A stretch of 12,500 nucleotides of DNA from Baffinella frigidus (GCA_026770585.1 MU647377.1:45114-57613), one strand, 5' to 3'; shown: positions 1 through 7,003, numbered from the stretch's first letter. Numbers and translations are program-made. Notes: a model not told the origin generated them from the sequence alone.

Positions 1-465
1 CAGCAAACCCTGAACCCGAACCCCTAAACCTTAAACCCTGAACCCTGAACCCTGAACCCTAACGTTTAGGGCTTAGGGTTTAGGGTTTAGGGGTTCGGGT
101 CAGGGGTCGGGTTAGGGCTCAGGGTTCTTAAAAAGAGGGTTTTGGTTCAGGTTTACGGGTTTTTCTGTAGTCCCAGTCAGCCCTGACCCTTAAAACCTGA
201 ATCCCAAACCCCGAACCCTAACCCCAAAGCCCCGAAGCCCCAAACCGAAAGCCCTTAACACTGACCCTGACCCTAAACCCTAAACCTACCATAAACCCTA
301 AACCACAACCCCTACCCCCTACCCCCTACCCCTTAAACCGTATCCCCTCAATCCCAACCCCTAAACCCTAAACCCTAAACCCTGAACCCTAAACGCTCAA
401 ACCTAAACCCTACAGCCGGAACCCCAACCCCTAAACCTCAAACCCTTAATTCTAAACCCTGTAGG
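1..465. repeat. Degenerate telomeric/subtelomeric CCCTAAA-type repeats
   Basis: The stretch is dominated by variants of the heptamer CCCTAAA (CCCTGAA, CCCCTAAA, CCCTAAC) on the + strand. From about 62 to 136 the orientation reverses to TTTAGGG/GGGTTAG variants, then from about 181 it returns to the C-rich orientation until about 465. The cleanest tandem run is near 358-385. C-rich strand running 5' to 3' at the left edge is the expected polarity of a left chromosome end. TTTAGGG telomeres are known from plants and many algae. The many variant units suggest a decayed or subtelomeric tract rather than fresh telomerase product. Confidence 0.85.
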
Positions 466-706
466 TCCAGCTTGAGGCTCTCCTCGGACAGCGCTGTTGA
501 GACGCTTTTACTGCAGGCGCACGCCCCCTCGCGGCAACCCTAAACTTAAACCCTAATACCCACACCCTCGTACGCTCTGAGTCCTCAACCCTCGACCGAA
601 AGGAAGCATTGTTTTTCTGCAGAACCAGTTCCGGTGTCCGCCTATGTTGGGAGCTCGAAGAACCTTAAGGACCTAAAGGATCCCGTCTAGGTTTTACCCC
701 AAAGAG

Positions 707-774
707 AGGGTACTCGATAGTCGCCGCCCTCTTTTCGACAAAAAAGGCTCCCCGTTGGGGCCGCCGGAGGCTCT
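707..774. repeat. 68-nt structured direct repeat, copy 1
   Basis: It matches 911-977 at most positions. It can form a first stem (AGAGGG at 705-710 with CCCTCT at 727-732) and a second stem (CCCC at 750-753 with GGGG at 757-760), with a T-run/A-run pair between them. Both stems are preserved in copy 2 despite base changes. No protein is encoded. It could be a subtelomeric repeat or part of a structured RNA; function is unknown. Confidence 0.7.
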
Positions 775-910
775 TGCCCACCGACAGTCCGTGGCTTGCC
801 ACCCTCTATATGACCCAAAGTCTCCCCCCTATTGCCTCTGACGCTATGGTTAAGGGATTTGGGATTAGGGATCAGCCGCCATGAATTCGCCTTGAGGCGG
901 ATCCTTTAGG

Positions 911-977
911 AGGGTACTCGACAGTCGCCGCCCTCTTTTTGACAAAAAGGCCCCCCGCAGGGGCCGCCGGAGGCTCA
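911..977. repeat. 68-nt structured direct repeat, copy 2
   Basis: Second copy of the element at 707-774, about 204 bp downstream. Its first stem becomes GGAGGG/CCCTCT (with one wobble pair). Its second stem is the longer GGCCCC at 949-954 with GGGGCC at 960-965. A CTTTTTG/CAAAAAG pair lies between the stems. Preservation of pairing with different bases suggests that structure may matter. Confidence 0.7.
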
Positions 978-1132
978 TAACCGTAGGAAGCAAAATGCCG
1001 CCCTCGAGTAACGTGACTCCCACTTCATGGGAAAGTGGTCACATCTTCCCACCAAAGCACCAAAGCACCAAGTTGGTCAAAATACCCCTCGAACCCCATC
1101 AAGAATTGTGCGCAAGATTCCTTGTTCTCAAA

Positions 1133-2209
1133 TCATGGAGATGGGCCGCATTGACGTCTCTTCTTCCTTCCCGGCACCCGCGCTCGACGATCCTGGCACG
1201 CACACCATGAACGCCCGCACTCTATCCTCCCCACCCTCTCCGGCGCCCGCGCTCGTCGAAGATCCTGGCGCGGACACCATGAACTGCCGCACCGTAGAAG
1301 ATTGCGACGAGTTCCTCTCCTGCATCGACGACATGCGCCGCATTGACGCCTCCGCCCCCTTCCCGGCACCCGCGCGCATCGACGATCTCGAGACGAGGCA
1401 TATATCGAGACAGCAGACATGGTGCAAGAAGTGGGGACGCTTTCTGCGGAGAAGTTGTCGATTTGTACGAGTTGTGTCATCGGTATGAGCACGAGGGTAG
1501 CACCTGCCATTACATACACCCACTTGTGGCGCATGTGTGAATAAACGAGACAGAATAGCGTACTTTGGTGTACGACGATTACCGTGCAGAGACATGGCGC
1601 CAACCAAGGGAGACTTGTGTATATGTAATGCGACGGCAATGCCCCTGTCATGAGTACCACGGCCGCGTGGACCGCCGAGATGAACGTCGTGAGAGGTGTG
1701 CATATGAATACGGAGTGTGAAACGAGCTGTGTCATGGTGACGACGCCCCACAAGTACACAAACGTCTCCCACTGTGTCCCGAGAAGCGACGTTGTGCTAT
1801 GTGGGATTGTTAAATATATAACTGTGTTAAACAGCGCACAAATCACCACAACCCACGTCACGGCAGTAGGTGTGAGTGTAGTTTTAACGATTCGTCGCAT
1901 AGGCGGGAGGGCCGGTTGTCTTGTCGTTGGCGAACAGACCGGGCCATTCTTGGCACTGGTTCCGCTATGCATAGGGACACCGCCAGTAGAAGCGGTATGG
2001 GCGTCGATGTTGCCATGGTTGCCGGTATTATGTGAGACAGGAAACAATAACGACTGGGGTGTGAATCCATGTGATGGGGGTGGTGGTTGTTGTTGCTGGG
2101 GAATCTTAGGATACGCCCTCGACTGCGCTCTCACATTATCGTGTACTGCATAAAACGACTCCATTTGCAGAACTTGTTTGCAGTTCGGGGAACTTGCAAA
2201 TACATCCAT
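1133..2209 (-). CDS. Multi-pass membrane protein with Pro/Gln-rich N-terminus and Arg/Cys-rich tail
   Basis: 358 aa, family not recognised. Residues 1-105 are polar and Pro/Gln-rich, with a QQQQPPPP run at about 38-45. Residues about 115-250 hold four or five hydrophobic segments (about 115-135, 149-170, 174-191, 199-222, 228-248), so a membrane location is likely. Residues 273-358 are extremely Arg- and Cys-rich and come from a GC-rich imperfect tandem repeat (about 1141-1395); whether this tail is translated is doubtful. The ATG at 2209 follows a TATA-like GTGTATAG at 2240-2246. The opposite strand is open over 1027-1488 and has an AATAAA at 1540-1545, so an antisense gene replacing the tail cannot be excluded. 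In a viral setting this could be an envelope or host-membrane protein, which is inference. Confidence 0.6.
   Translation of the reverse strand: MDVFASSPNCKQVLQMESFYAVHDNVRAQSRAYPKIPQQQQPPPPSHGFTPQSLLFPVSHNTGNHGNIDAHTASTGGVPMHSGTSAKNGPVCSPTTRQPALPPMRRIVKTTLTPTAVTWVVVICALFNTVIYLTIPHSTTSLLGTQWETFVYLWGVVTMTQLVSHSVFICTPLTTFISAVHAAVVLMTGALPSHYIYTSLPWLAPCLCTVIVVHQSTLFCLVYSHMRHKWVYVMAGATLVLIPMTQLVQIDNFSAESVPTSCTMSAVSIYASSRDRRCARVPGRGRRRQCGACRRCRRGTRRNLLRCGSSWCPRQDLRRARAPERVGRIECGRSWCACQDRRARVPGRKKRRQCGPSP
1141..1395. repeat. Imperfect GC-rich tandem repeat, three units
   Basis: Three related units start near 1141, 1225 and 1335. Units 1 and 3 share a GCCGCATTGACG start. All share a core rich in CCGGCACCCGCG, followed by GACGAT or GAAGATCC. 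Units 1 and 2 also share CACCATGAAC. Read on + it gives a Pro/Ala/Asp repeat around FPAPA; read on - it gives an Arg/Cys repeat. Both strands are open, which is what a short in-frame GC-rich duplication would produce. Confidence 0.6.
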
Positions 2210-2239
2210 CTACTCTACACAGATCAACCAATTGTGTTT

Positions 2240-2246
2240 CTATACA
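2240..2246 (-). promoter_or_regulatory. TATA-like box of the membrane protein gene
   Basis: GTGTATAG on the - strand, about 32 nt upstream of the ATG at 2209. It lies only about 20 bp from the polyadenylation signal of the preceding gene, consistent with tight packing. Confidence 0.4.
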
Positions 2247-2263
2247 CCGAGTTTGAATGGTTC

Positions 2264-2269
2264 TTTATT
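2264..2269 (-). terminator. AATAAA polyadenylation signal after the portal-like gene
   Basis: AATAAA reads on the - strand, about 19 nt after the TAA stop of the 488-aa gene at 2288. The canonical hexamer at this spacing suggests nuclear, host-type 3' end processing. Confidence 0.6.
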
Positions 2270-2287
2270 AGTATATTACACTGAGTC

Positions 2288-3754
2288 TTACGACTTCTTC
2301 GCTACTGCTGCTTCTTCTTTCTCCTTCGAATCGGCGACCCTTTTCGAACTCGACATAGCATCCCGCCGATCCGCCTCTTTGTCAACAGCTGCTGCTGCTA
2401 CCGGTGCTCCCGTCGGACATGCCTTCTGGAGCCTAGTCTTGTCGTCTTCGCGGTTTCGCATGTTTTCGGAGTACAGCTCCTCTGTCGAAAATCTGAACCG
2501 CACCTTTGTTGCTGCGACGGCGCCTTTCAATTTCGCGTCATCTGCATGGTATACGGTGGAGTACATGTGTAATAACACCTTGTACATCAGCGTTGTGAGG
2601 CTCTCGCATGTATTCTTCACCATTTCACTGGAAAACGGCAGATCTTCGTTTGATATATTGCGGGAGCTGCCAGTGTCCGTATCCATGAGATGCAGTGGAA
2701 TCCCCAGACTCTGCGTCACCGCGACTCTGTATTGCTTTTCTAGAAACTCAATGTCCATGAGTGGCTTCAGTTCAGGCGGTTGGACAAGGTTGTAATGCGC
2801 GGGCAGTGAGTACACGGCTGGTACATGCTCCGAACCGCGTCCACCGGTTTGTTCGAGGGCGTCCTGTACAATTGAAGGCGTGTTCTGGTACTGCAATTTC
2901 TGGTTTTCGTACGTGAAGAACCCGGATGGCATCTGCGCCTGTTGGAATCGCGTGGTCCCATATGGAATCTCGTCACGCCCAGCCCGCTCGTTCACAGCGG
3001 TCGGCGGGGTCTTGGTTGTGAAGAGGCGGGCTGTCGTGTTCCAATCGTCTGCATAACACCGCCGTTGTTGTGCCAGGTCGAGTGCGAGGTACTTCTGCAG
3101 TGCGACGTATAGTGGGGAGTACTGCGACTGTCCCAGCCCGTTCGAGTTATGTCCGCCGATAAGACCACTTTGGCCGGTGCTTTGTGCCACGTTGATGGAC
3201 ACCAACATCGGATCGATCAGATTGACAACGTTGATTTTGTCGCTGTTGACCCCTATGTCCCCGGTGCTCTGCACCACGTATTCACTGGCACAGTTGTAGT
3301 CCAGGTTGGCGTTCAACTGGTCCGTGTTCGTTTCTTCATCGGCGGAAACGGTTTCCCATGCCGGTTTCTTGCGCTTCTTCGACCTTGCGTTGTCTTTGTT
3401 GGAAAACACCGCCTTCGTTCTGACATACCAAGTGAAAGATCCGATCGGAAGAAGCATGGGCATTTTATCCCCTGTCAGCGGGTGTTGATGTACGATCCAC
3501 GGAAGGAATCCACAGTACAACTTGTATCGGAGCACACTCGGAAGAATCGATACAAAGTACTGCTCGAAGAAAGCTTGAAATTCGAGATCGGGTCGTGTAG
3601 ACGCGACGCTCAGACCGACGCCTCGTTTCAAACAGAGGTTGTTCAGTAGCTCGATTGCATACTGCATCATGGGTTCTCTGGTTACGATCGTATTCAAGCA
3701 AAGAACATGGTCTTCCGGCGAGCCTATCAGATGTGAATACAACCGCGATCCCAT
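2288..3754 (-). CDS. Portal-like protein (herpesvirus/mirusvirus/phage type)
   Basis: 488 aa. The strongest cue is residues about 337-357: a helix of the form FLEKQYRVAV followed by SLGIPLHLM. This is the arrangement seen in tailed-phage portal proteins, where an acidic/basic helix leads into a G-[IV]-P-x-x-L turn. Then come NISNEDL and a long helix (about 376-402). The N-terminal part (about 77-111) has an aromatic YCGFLPW segment followed by MLLPIGSFTW, again portal-like in my reading. The C-terminus (about 445-488) is Ala/Lys/Glu-rich and probably disordered. Residues 125-131 are basic. In such viruses the portal is a dodecameric ring at one capsid vertex through which DNA is packaged by terminase. 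The ATG at 3754 is about 70 nt downstream of a TATA box. It is shorter than herpesvirus portals (over 600 aa) and close to phage portals (400-550). The assignment comes from motif reading only; a domain search is needed to confirm it. Confidence 0.55.
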   Translation of the reverse strand: MGSRLYSHLIGSPEDHVLCLNTIVTREPMMQYAIELLNNLCLKRGVGLSVASTRPDLEFQAFFEQYFVSILPSVLRYKLYCGFLPWIVHQHPLTGDKMPMLLPIGSFTWYVRTKAVFSNKDNARSKKRKKPAWETVSADEETNTDQLNANLDYNCASEYVVQSTGDIGVNSDKINVVNLIDPMLVSINVAQSTGQSGLIGGHNSNGLGQSQYSPLYVALQKYLALDLAQQRRCYADDWNTTARLFTTKTPPTAVNERAGRDEIPYGTTRFQQAQMPSGFFTYENQKLQYQNTPSIVQDALEQTGGRGSEHVPAVYSLPAHYNLVQPPELKPLMDIEFLEKQYRVAVTQSLGIPLHLMDTDTGSSRNISNEDLPFSSEMVKNTCESLTTLMYKVLLHMYSTVYHADDAKLKGAVAATKVRFRFSTEELYSENMRNREDDKTRLQKACPTGAPVAAAAVDKEADRRDAMSSSKRVADSKEKEEAAVAKKS

Positions 3755-3822
3755 CTTCCCTTTCGCTTGCTACACCCAAGACCGTGGTTCCTTGAGATGA
3801 CTTGGAGAGCGCGGGTGGTGGT

Positions 3823-3830
3823 CTATATAA
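3823..3830 (-). promoter_or_regulatory. TATA box overlapping the stop codon of the upstream gene
   Basis: TTATATAG on the - strand lies about 70 nt upstream of the portal-like gene's ATG. Its last three bases are the TAG stop of the 232-aa gene, so the promoter core and the previous reading frame share bases. Confidence 0.5.
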
Positions 3831-4521
3831 CAAAGTTGCTCAATGTCTCTGAACCACGCGTCGGGATCGACAAGAGATTTTGCATTGTCGCGTGTACGTG
3901 TGCTAGTGCGTGTATAAAGTTGTCCACGACGCCGGCGGTGATGTCGAGATCGGCGTATATCATCGCGGACACTTCAGAAAGTGTGTACTCGTCGCAGAAT
4001 GCTTTCGTGTACTTGCCACGCACGATGCGGCGGAGCACGTGGTCGAAGCGCGAAGTGTACCAGTAGCTCAAACAGAACCGAAGAAATCGAGGATGCACAA
4101 ACACTGGCGTGGTTTCACTTGCACTGTTCACGCGAACGCAGTCGATGCATTGCACCTTTGTAATGGTACACGTGTTCCAGCCAGTTTTATGTGGATGTGG
4201 GCATTCAACGCAATTGATTAACTTGGAACAGACGAGGGCGATGTCGACATGTCCTTGTGACTTGGACATGATCGTATATTTCGCCAGATTGCGCACTTCG
4301 ACTGTCATCATGTGGTAGTTGTCGTGCATTTGTATCGCCCATGTTTCGCAGAGATCCTTCTTCCTCAGAACGAATTTTCTATACTGACCACTTGAAACTA
4401 CGTCGAGCGCCTTTAGCATGACGAACTCCCTCACGATCAAATTGGCCCGTGTGCTGTTCATTTTGATGTCATCGTCTGCGCTGGGTTCTAACAAGGCGGT
4501 GCTGTCCGCGACCAGCGCCAT
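3823..4521 (-). CDS. Hypothetical protein with paired CxxC motifs
   Basis: 232 aa from the ATG at 4521, not recognised. Cysteines form C104-x2-C107 and C125-x2-C128, with C118, H109 and H111 between them, a plausible zinc-binding pair. The rest is mixed alpha/beta in character with no membrane segment. The frame stays open upstream to a GTG at 4653, but that part is low-complexity Pro/Gly and lacks an ATG. A TATA-like TCTATACA lies at 4531-4538, only about 10 nt before the first ATG, so the in-frame ATG at 4461 (72 nt from it) is an alternative start. It ends inside the TATA box of the downstream portal-like gene, which is on the same strand. Confidence 0.6.
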   Translation of the reverse strand: MALVADSTALLEPSADDDIKMNSTRANLIVREFVMLKALDVVSSGQYRKFVLRKKDLCETWAIQMHDNYHMMTVEVRNLAKYTIMSKSQGHVDIALVCSKLINCVECPHPHKTGWNTCTITKVQCIDCVRVNSASETTPVFVHPRFLRFCLSYWYTSRFDHVLRRIVRGKYTKAFCDEYTLSEVSAMIYADLDITAGVVDNFIHALAHVHATMQNLLSIPTRGSETLSNFVI

Positions 4522-4963
4522 TCTATTGGATGTATAGAATCCACGTCCTACGCCATACCCGTTGCAGATACTGCGTATTTTGTTTGGCGGGCCTGGTGGG
4601 GTGGGTGTACTTAGTGCATCGAATACACCCCCCTCCACCAGACCACCCACCACACCACTGCCACTGTCAGTGATATTACTATGCTGCTGTCGGTGACAAT
4701 CATTCTCATTGATATCTGACGGGCCCGTGACCCGCAGTATACATCTACCTCTTGAAATACTCCCTGTTTTGTTTACGCTGGTTGGTGTGGTGCGACATAC
4801 TCTGCACGCTGTTTGTTTGAAAATGGTTTACTTTGTACACGTAAAGCCTTCTCAGTTTCGCCAACACTCCACTCTAGGCATACGGCCGCTAGAGGTTCGA
4901 CCCAGGCCTATGGTCGCCAGGGCTCCCCCTCCTACATTCCTCTCCCCACCGCTAGTCGTTGTC
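4522..4963. other. Intergenic region with a strong inverted repeat
   Basis: 440 bp between two genes on the - strand. It contains an imperfect inverted repeat: CTGGTGGGG... at 4593-4609 pairs with TACACCCCC...CCAG at 4624-4641 over about 17 bases around a 14-nt loop. A near-direct repeat, CTGTCAGTGA / CTGTCGGTGA, lies at 4664-4673 and 4687-4696. No ORF here has convincing coding character, and no tRNA was found. Confidence 0.5.
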
Positions 4964-6214
4964 TCAGCCATGCGCGATGATGGCCGAGATGGACTCCAGC
5001 TGCTTGCGGATCTTATGCGTGTCTTGATGCGCAGTCTCGGCTTTGAGCCTCTCGACGATGGTGGCGTGTTGCTTGTAGACATCCTCGACCGAGTTACACT
5101 CGGTGTATGCCTCAACATCCCTCCACGCGAAGAGTTTCTCGGCGTTCTTGGTCGTTGTGACCTTGATCGAGGTGACGGCGCTCCTGCAGAGCATGCACTT
5201 GACAGCGTCGCCGTTGTCGAACGACTTGATCAGCGCTTGGGCGCAGTCGTACTTGATCATGCAGTTGCACTCGCACTCTGCGAATACCATCACAACCGTC
5301 TCCGAGGGAAGCAGGAGGTCGGTAGACACAGGGCATGTTTGCTGGGCCTTCTTGGAGCTCGAACCGATTTCGGTCACATATCGCATCTCATTGACGCTGT
5401 CCTTGATTTTCTTCACGGTGTTTTCATGTTCGTCTTTTGCGTCGGACAGGAGATCGTCTTTGAGTGCGATTGTGTCTGTGACCGCCTTCACATGGATCTG
5501 CAGGTTCTTGATTCGGTCGAGATGGATCGAGATGAGTTCTCTGTGGTCAGCGGCGACCTTGTCAAAGTTCAACTTGCGCAGCACGGCAGCCTCTTTGAAG
5601 CCTTCGATCATCCTATCTTTGAGCACGTTGATTTGGTTTGCATTGGCGAGAGATGCCGTCAAGGCGTTTGTGAGACGCGTAGAGGCTTTGGTCACGTCTT
5701 CGGCCTTCTTCTTGTAGAACGTCGCCGCCTCCTCTGCCACTTGCATCCGCGCCGAAACGTCTTCGTCCGATCCGTCGACCCGTGCCCGCTTCGCCAACGG
5801 ACCGGATTCCTCGTCCACCGACACAGCAGCCGCAGCGCCATTGCACACGGGGGTGTCGTCGTTGCCGTAGTGCCGCTTGCAGCCAGCGCCGCTGGATTCG
5901 TTCATCTGGACATCCGTGTCGTCCCTTACATGAATCCTGTGCGCGAAAAACGCACGAAGGCCAGGCGCCGGGCCAGATGCGATTTCAGACGAACGGGGCG
6001 GGAGCCCAACGGGCGAAGAAGGGAGGGCATCGCCCTTGACCCCATCCCTGTCGTTCTCAAGGTGGAAGGAGGCGCCCGCGCCGCCATCGCCAAGGGGCAT
6101 CGTTGCTGTGCGAAGGGATCGCACAGGCGGTGGAATAGAGTCGAACTCATTCCCTTTGCATGCCGACATCTCAACCAGGTCTTCGATGAGATCCACTCGA
6201 TGTATGAAATGCAT
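4964..6214 (-). CDS. Coiled-coil protein with RING/U-box-like cysteine cluster
   Basis: 416 aa, family not recognised. Residues 1-135 are low-complexity (Pro/Gly/Asp). A basic patch, AKRAR at 141-145, followed by acidic residues resembles a nuclear localisation signal. Residues about 155-280 are rich in Lys, Glu, Asp, Leu and Ala in a pattern expected of a coiled coil. Residues 294-343 form a Cys cluster: C294-P-V-S, C314-x-C316-x-C318, C324, then C340-x2-C343. The CPVS start and final CxxC resemble a degenerate RING or U-box, which act as E3 ubiquitin ligases, but the usual first CxxC and the His are missing, so activity is uncertain. The last 40 residues are again helical. The ATG at 6214 is about 60 nt from a shared TATA element. 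The opposite strand is open for 1560 nt (4709-6268), judged a shadow. Confidence 0.65.
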   Translation of the reverse strand: MHFIHRVDLIEDLVEMSACKGNEFDSIPPPVRSLRTATMPLGDGGAGASFHLENDRDGVKGDALPSSPVGLPPRSSEIASGPAPGLRAFFAHRIHVRDDTDVQMNESSGAGCKRHYGNDDTPVCNGAAAAVSVDEESGPLAKRARVDGSDEDVSARMQVAEEAATFYKKKAEDVTKASTRLTNALTASLANANQINVLKDRMIEGFKEAAVLRKLNFDKVAADHRELISIHLDRIKNLQIHVKAVTDTIALKDDLLSDAKDEHENTVKKIKDSVNEMRYVTEIGSSSKKAQQTCPVSTDLLLPSETVVMVFAECECNCMIKYDCAQALIKSFDNGDAVKCMLCRSAVTSIKVTTTKNAEKLFAWRDVEAYTECNSVEDVYKQHATIVERLKAETAHQDTHKIRKQLESISAIIAHG

Positions 6215-6271
6215 TTATCCGGTAAAGTTCGACAACACGTAAAGCAAATTCGAGGTTTACAGCAGTAGTTG

Positions 6272-6279
6272 ACTATATG
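6272..6279. promoter_or_regulatory. Shared TATA element between divergent genes
   Basis: ACTATATG reads as a TATA-like box on both strands. It lies about 58 nt before the ATG of the coiled-coil gene (-) and about 130 nt before the ATG of the small + gene, so one AT-rich core may serve both. A second candidate for the + gene is GATAATAC near 6310. Confidence 0.35.
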
Positions 6280-6330
6280 TTCGTCCCCGGTTTAGAGTGG
6301 GGGAGTACTGATAATACAAAGCAGATTGCC

Positions 6331-6395
6331 AAAACAACACGTACACGCACTCAACATAGAAATACAACACACACACAACCACCACCACACACTCA
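6331..6395 (+). repeat. CA-rich leader of the small gene
   Basis: An almost pure A/C tract (AACAACAC, CACACACACAA, ACCACCACCACAC) immediately precedes the ATG at 6406. Its position suggests a 5' untranslated leader lacking secondary structure. It is the approximate complement of the TG-rich tract that follows the gene. Confidence 0.55.
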
Positions 6396-6405
6396 AGGTG
6401 TAACC

Positions 6406-6618
6406 ATGGAAAAACTGACCAATGACATGCAGATCGCGCTATATGATCTCGTCAAGGCACAGGTCGAATTTGAGAGATGCGAGGCCATCGTAATCTTGTT
6501 GAAGAACGGGCCGCGTGAGCAGAACGATCTCGACGAAGTCAAACCCCCCTCGTGGACATATAACGAATCGCTTGACATGGAGAACGCAAAGGTATTCAAG
6601 AAGCGGAAGCGAATGTAG
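6406..6618 (+). CDS. Small hypothetical protein with basic C-terminus
   Basis: 70 aa, not recognised. The start at 6406 sits in the context ACCATGG, a near-ideal eukaryotic initiation context. The frame is open 43 codons further upstream, but that part translates the CA-rich leader. Residues about 1-37 look helical (LTNDMQIALYDLVKAQVEF), and the middle is polar. The last residues, KKRKRM, are strongly basic and may be a nuclear localisation or nucleic-acid-binding tail. It is divergent from the coiled-coil gene and precedes the ribonucleotide reductase gene. Confidence 0.6.
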   Translation: MEKLTNDMQIALYDLVKAQVEFERCEAIVILLKNGPREQNDLDEVKPPSWTYNESLDMENAKVFKKRKRM

Positions 6619-6630
6619 AGTGTTTACCAA

Positions 6631-6690
6631 TGTGAGTATGTGTGTGCGTGTGCGTGTGAGTGTGAGTGTGTGGGTAGGTGGGTGGGCGGC
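6631..6690 (+). repeat. TG-rich tract after the small gene
   Basis: GTGTGTGCGTGTGCGTGTGAGTG-type low-complexity sequence begins about 12 nt after the TAG stop. With the CA-rich tract at 6331-6395 it forms imperfect inverted flanks around the small gene. Confidence 0.6.
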
Positions 6691-6711
6691 TGTGAAACTG
6701 TGCATATGCCA

Positions 6712-6847
6712 GACAACATGAGTGGTTCTGTGAGACGGGTGTGGTGTGCCAGGCCCGTGCTGCATTGCAACCGGGAACGGGATCGGTACCCGTTGCGTTG
6801 CAACGGGACCCGTTGCGAACCCGTTGCAACCGACAACATGAACGGTT
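6712..6847. repeat. Cluster of CCCGTTGC direct and inverted repeats
   Basis: ACCCGTTGC occurs three times in direct orientation at 6788, 6808 and 6819. GCAACGGG at 6800-6807 faces CCCGTTGC at 6789-6796 across GTT, a perfect 8-bp stem, and GCAACCGGG lies at 6767-6775. The cluster is framed by near-identical GACAACATGA-xx-GGTT copies at 6712-6727 and 6832-6847. It lies upstream of the reductase gene. It could be a protein-binding array, a promoter element or an origin-like site; nothing shows which. Confidence 0.6.
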
Positions 6848-6859
6848 TCGGTGTTGGGC

Positions 6860-6880
6860 TGTGTGTGTGTGTGTGTGTGT
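6860..6880 (+). repeat. (TG)n microsatellite
   Basis: About ten uninterrupted GT dinucleotides directly follow the CCCGTTGC repeat cluster and precede an AT-rich AATTAAAA stretch upstream of the reductase gene. Confidence 0.9.
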
Positions 6881-6952
6881 AATTAAAACACGTTCACTTC
6901 GAACCACGCTTGTCTGCACGGCCTCTGCATCGCGCAGTACAGGGTCTAATCA

Positions 6953-6981
6953 TTGTATAGATGTGCAAGAGGAGTATATAT
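6953..6981 (+). promoter_or_regulatory. Two TATA-like boxes upstream of the reductase gene
   Basis: TTGTATAG at 6953-6960 and GTATATAT at 6974-6981. The second overlaps the first possible in-frame ATG at 6980, which argues that translation starts further downstream. Confidence 0.4.
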
Positions 6982-7003
6982 GCTCGTAGAACCCACCCCG
7001 CCC

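Larger units (their letters stand above)
466..1132. other. Gene-free subtelomeric spacer
   Basis: No convincing coding region is seen. It holds scattered telomere-like units (about 536-560 C-rich, about 850-871 G-rich), a 5-bp stem with CCGCC at 876-880 and GGCGG at 896-900, and two copies of a 68-nt structured repeat (listed separately). Base composition is more GC-rich than in the gene block to the right. Confidence 0.6.

Noticed and set aside
1650-2153. Open + strand frame of 167 codons
   Set aside because: It lies opposite the membrane segments of the - strand gene and has the composition of an antisense shadow.
4860-4925. tRNA-like GGTTCGACCC near 4896
   Set aside because: It resembles a T-loop/B-box, but the flanking bases do not form a T-stem and no acceptor or anticodon stem could be placed.
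6596-6919. - strand frames with long Thr-His repeats
   Set aside because: They simply translate the TG-rich and (TG)n tracts and are low-complexity artefacts.
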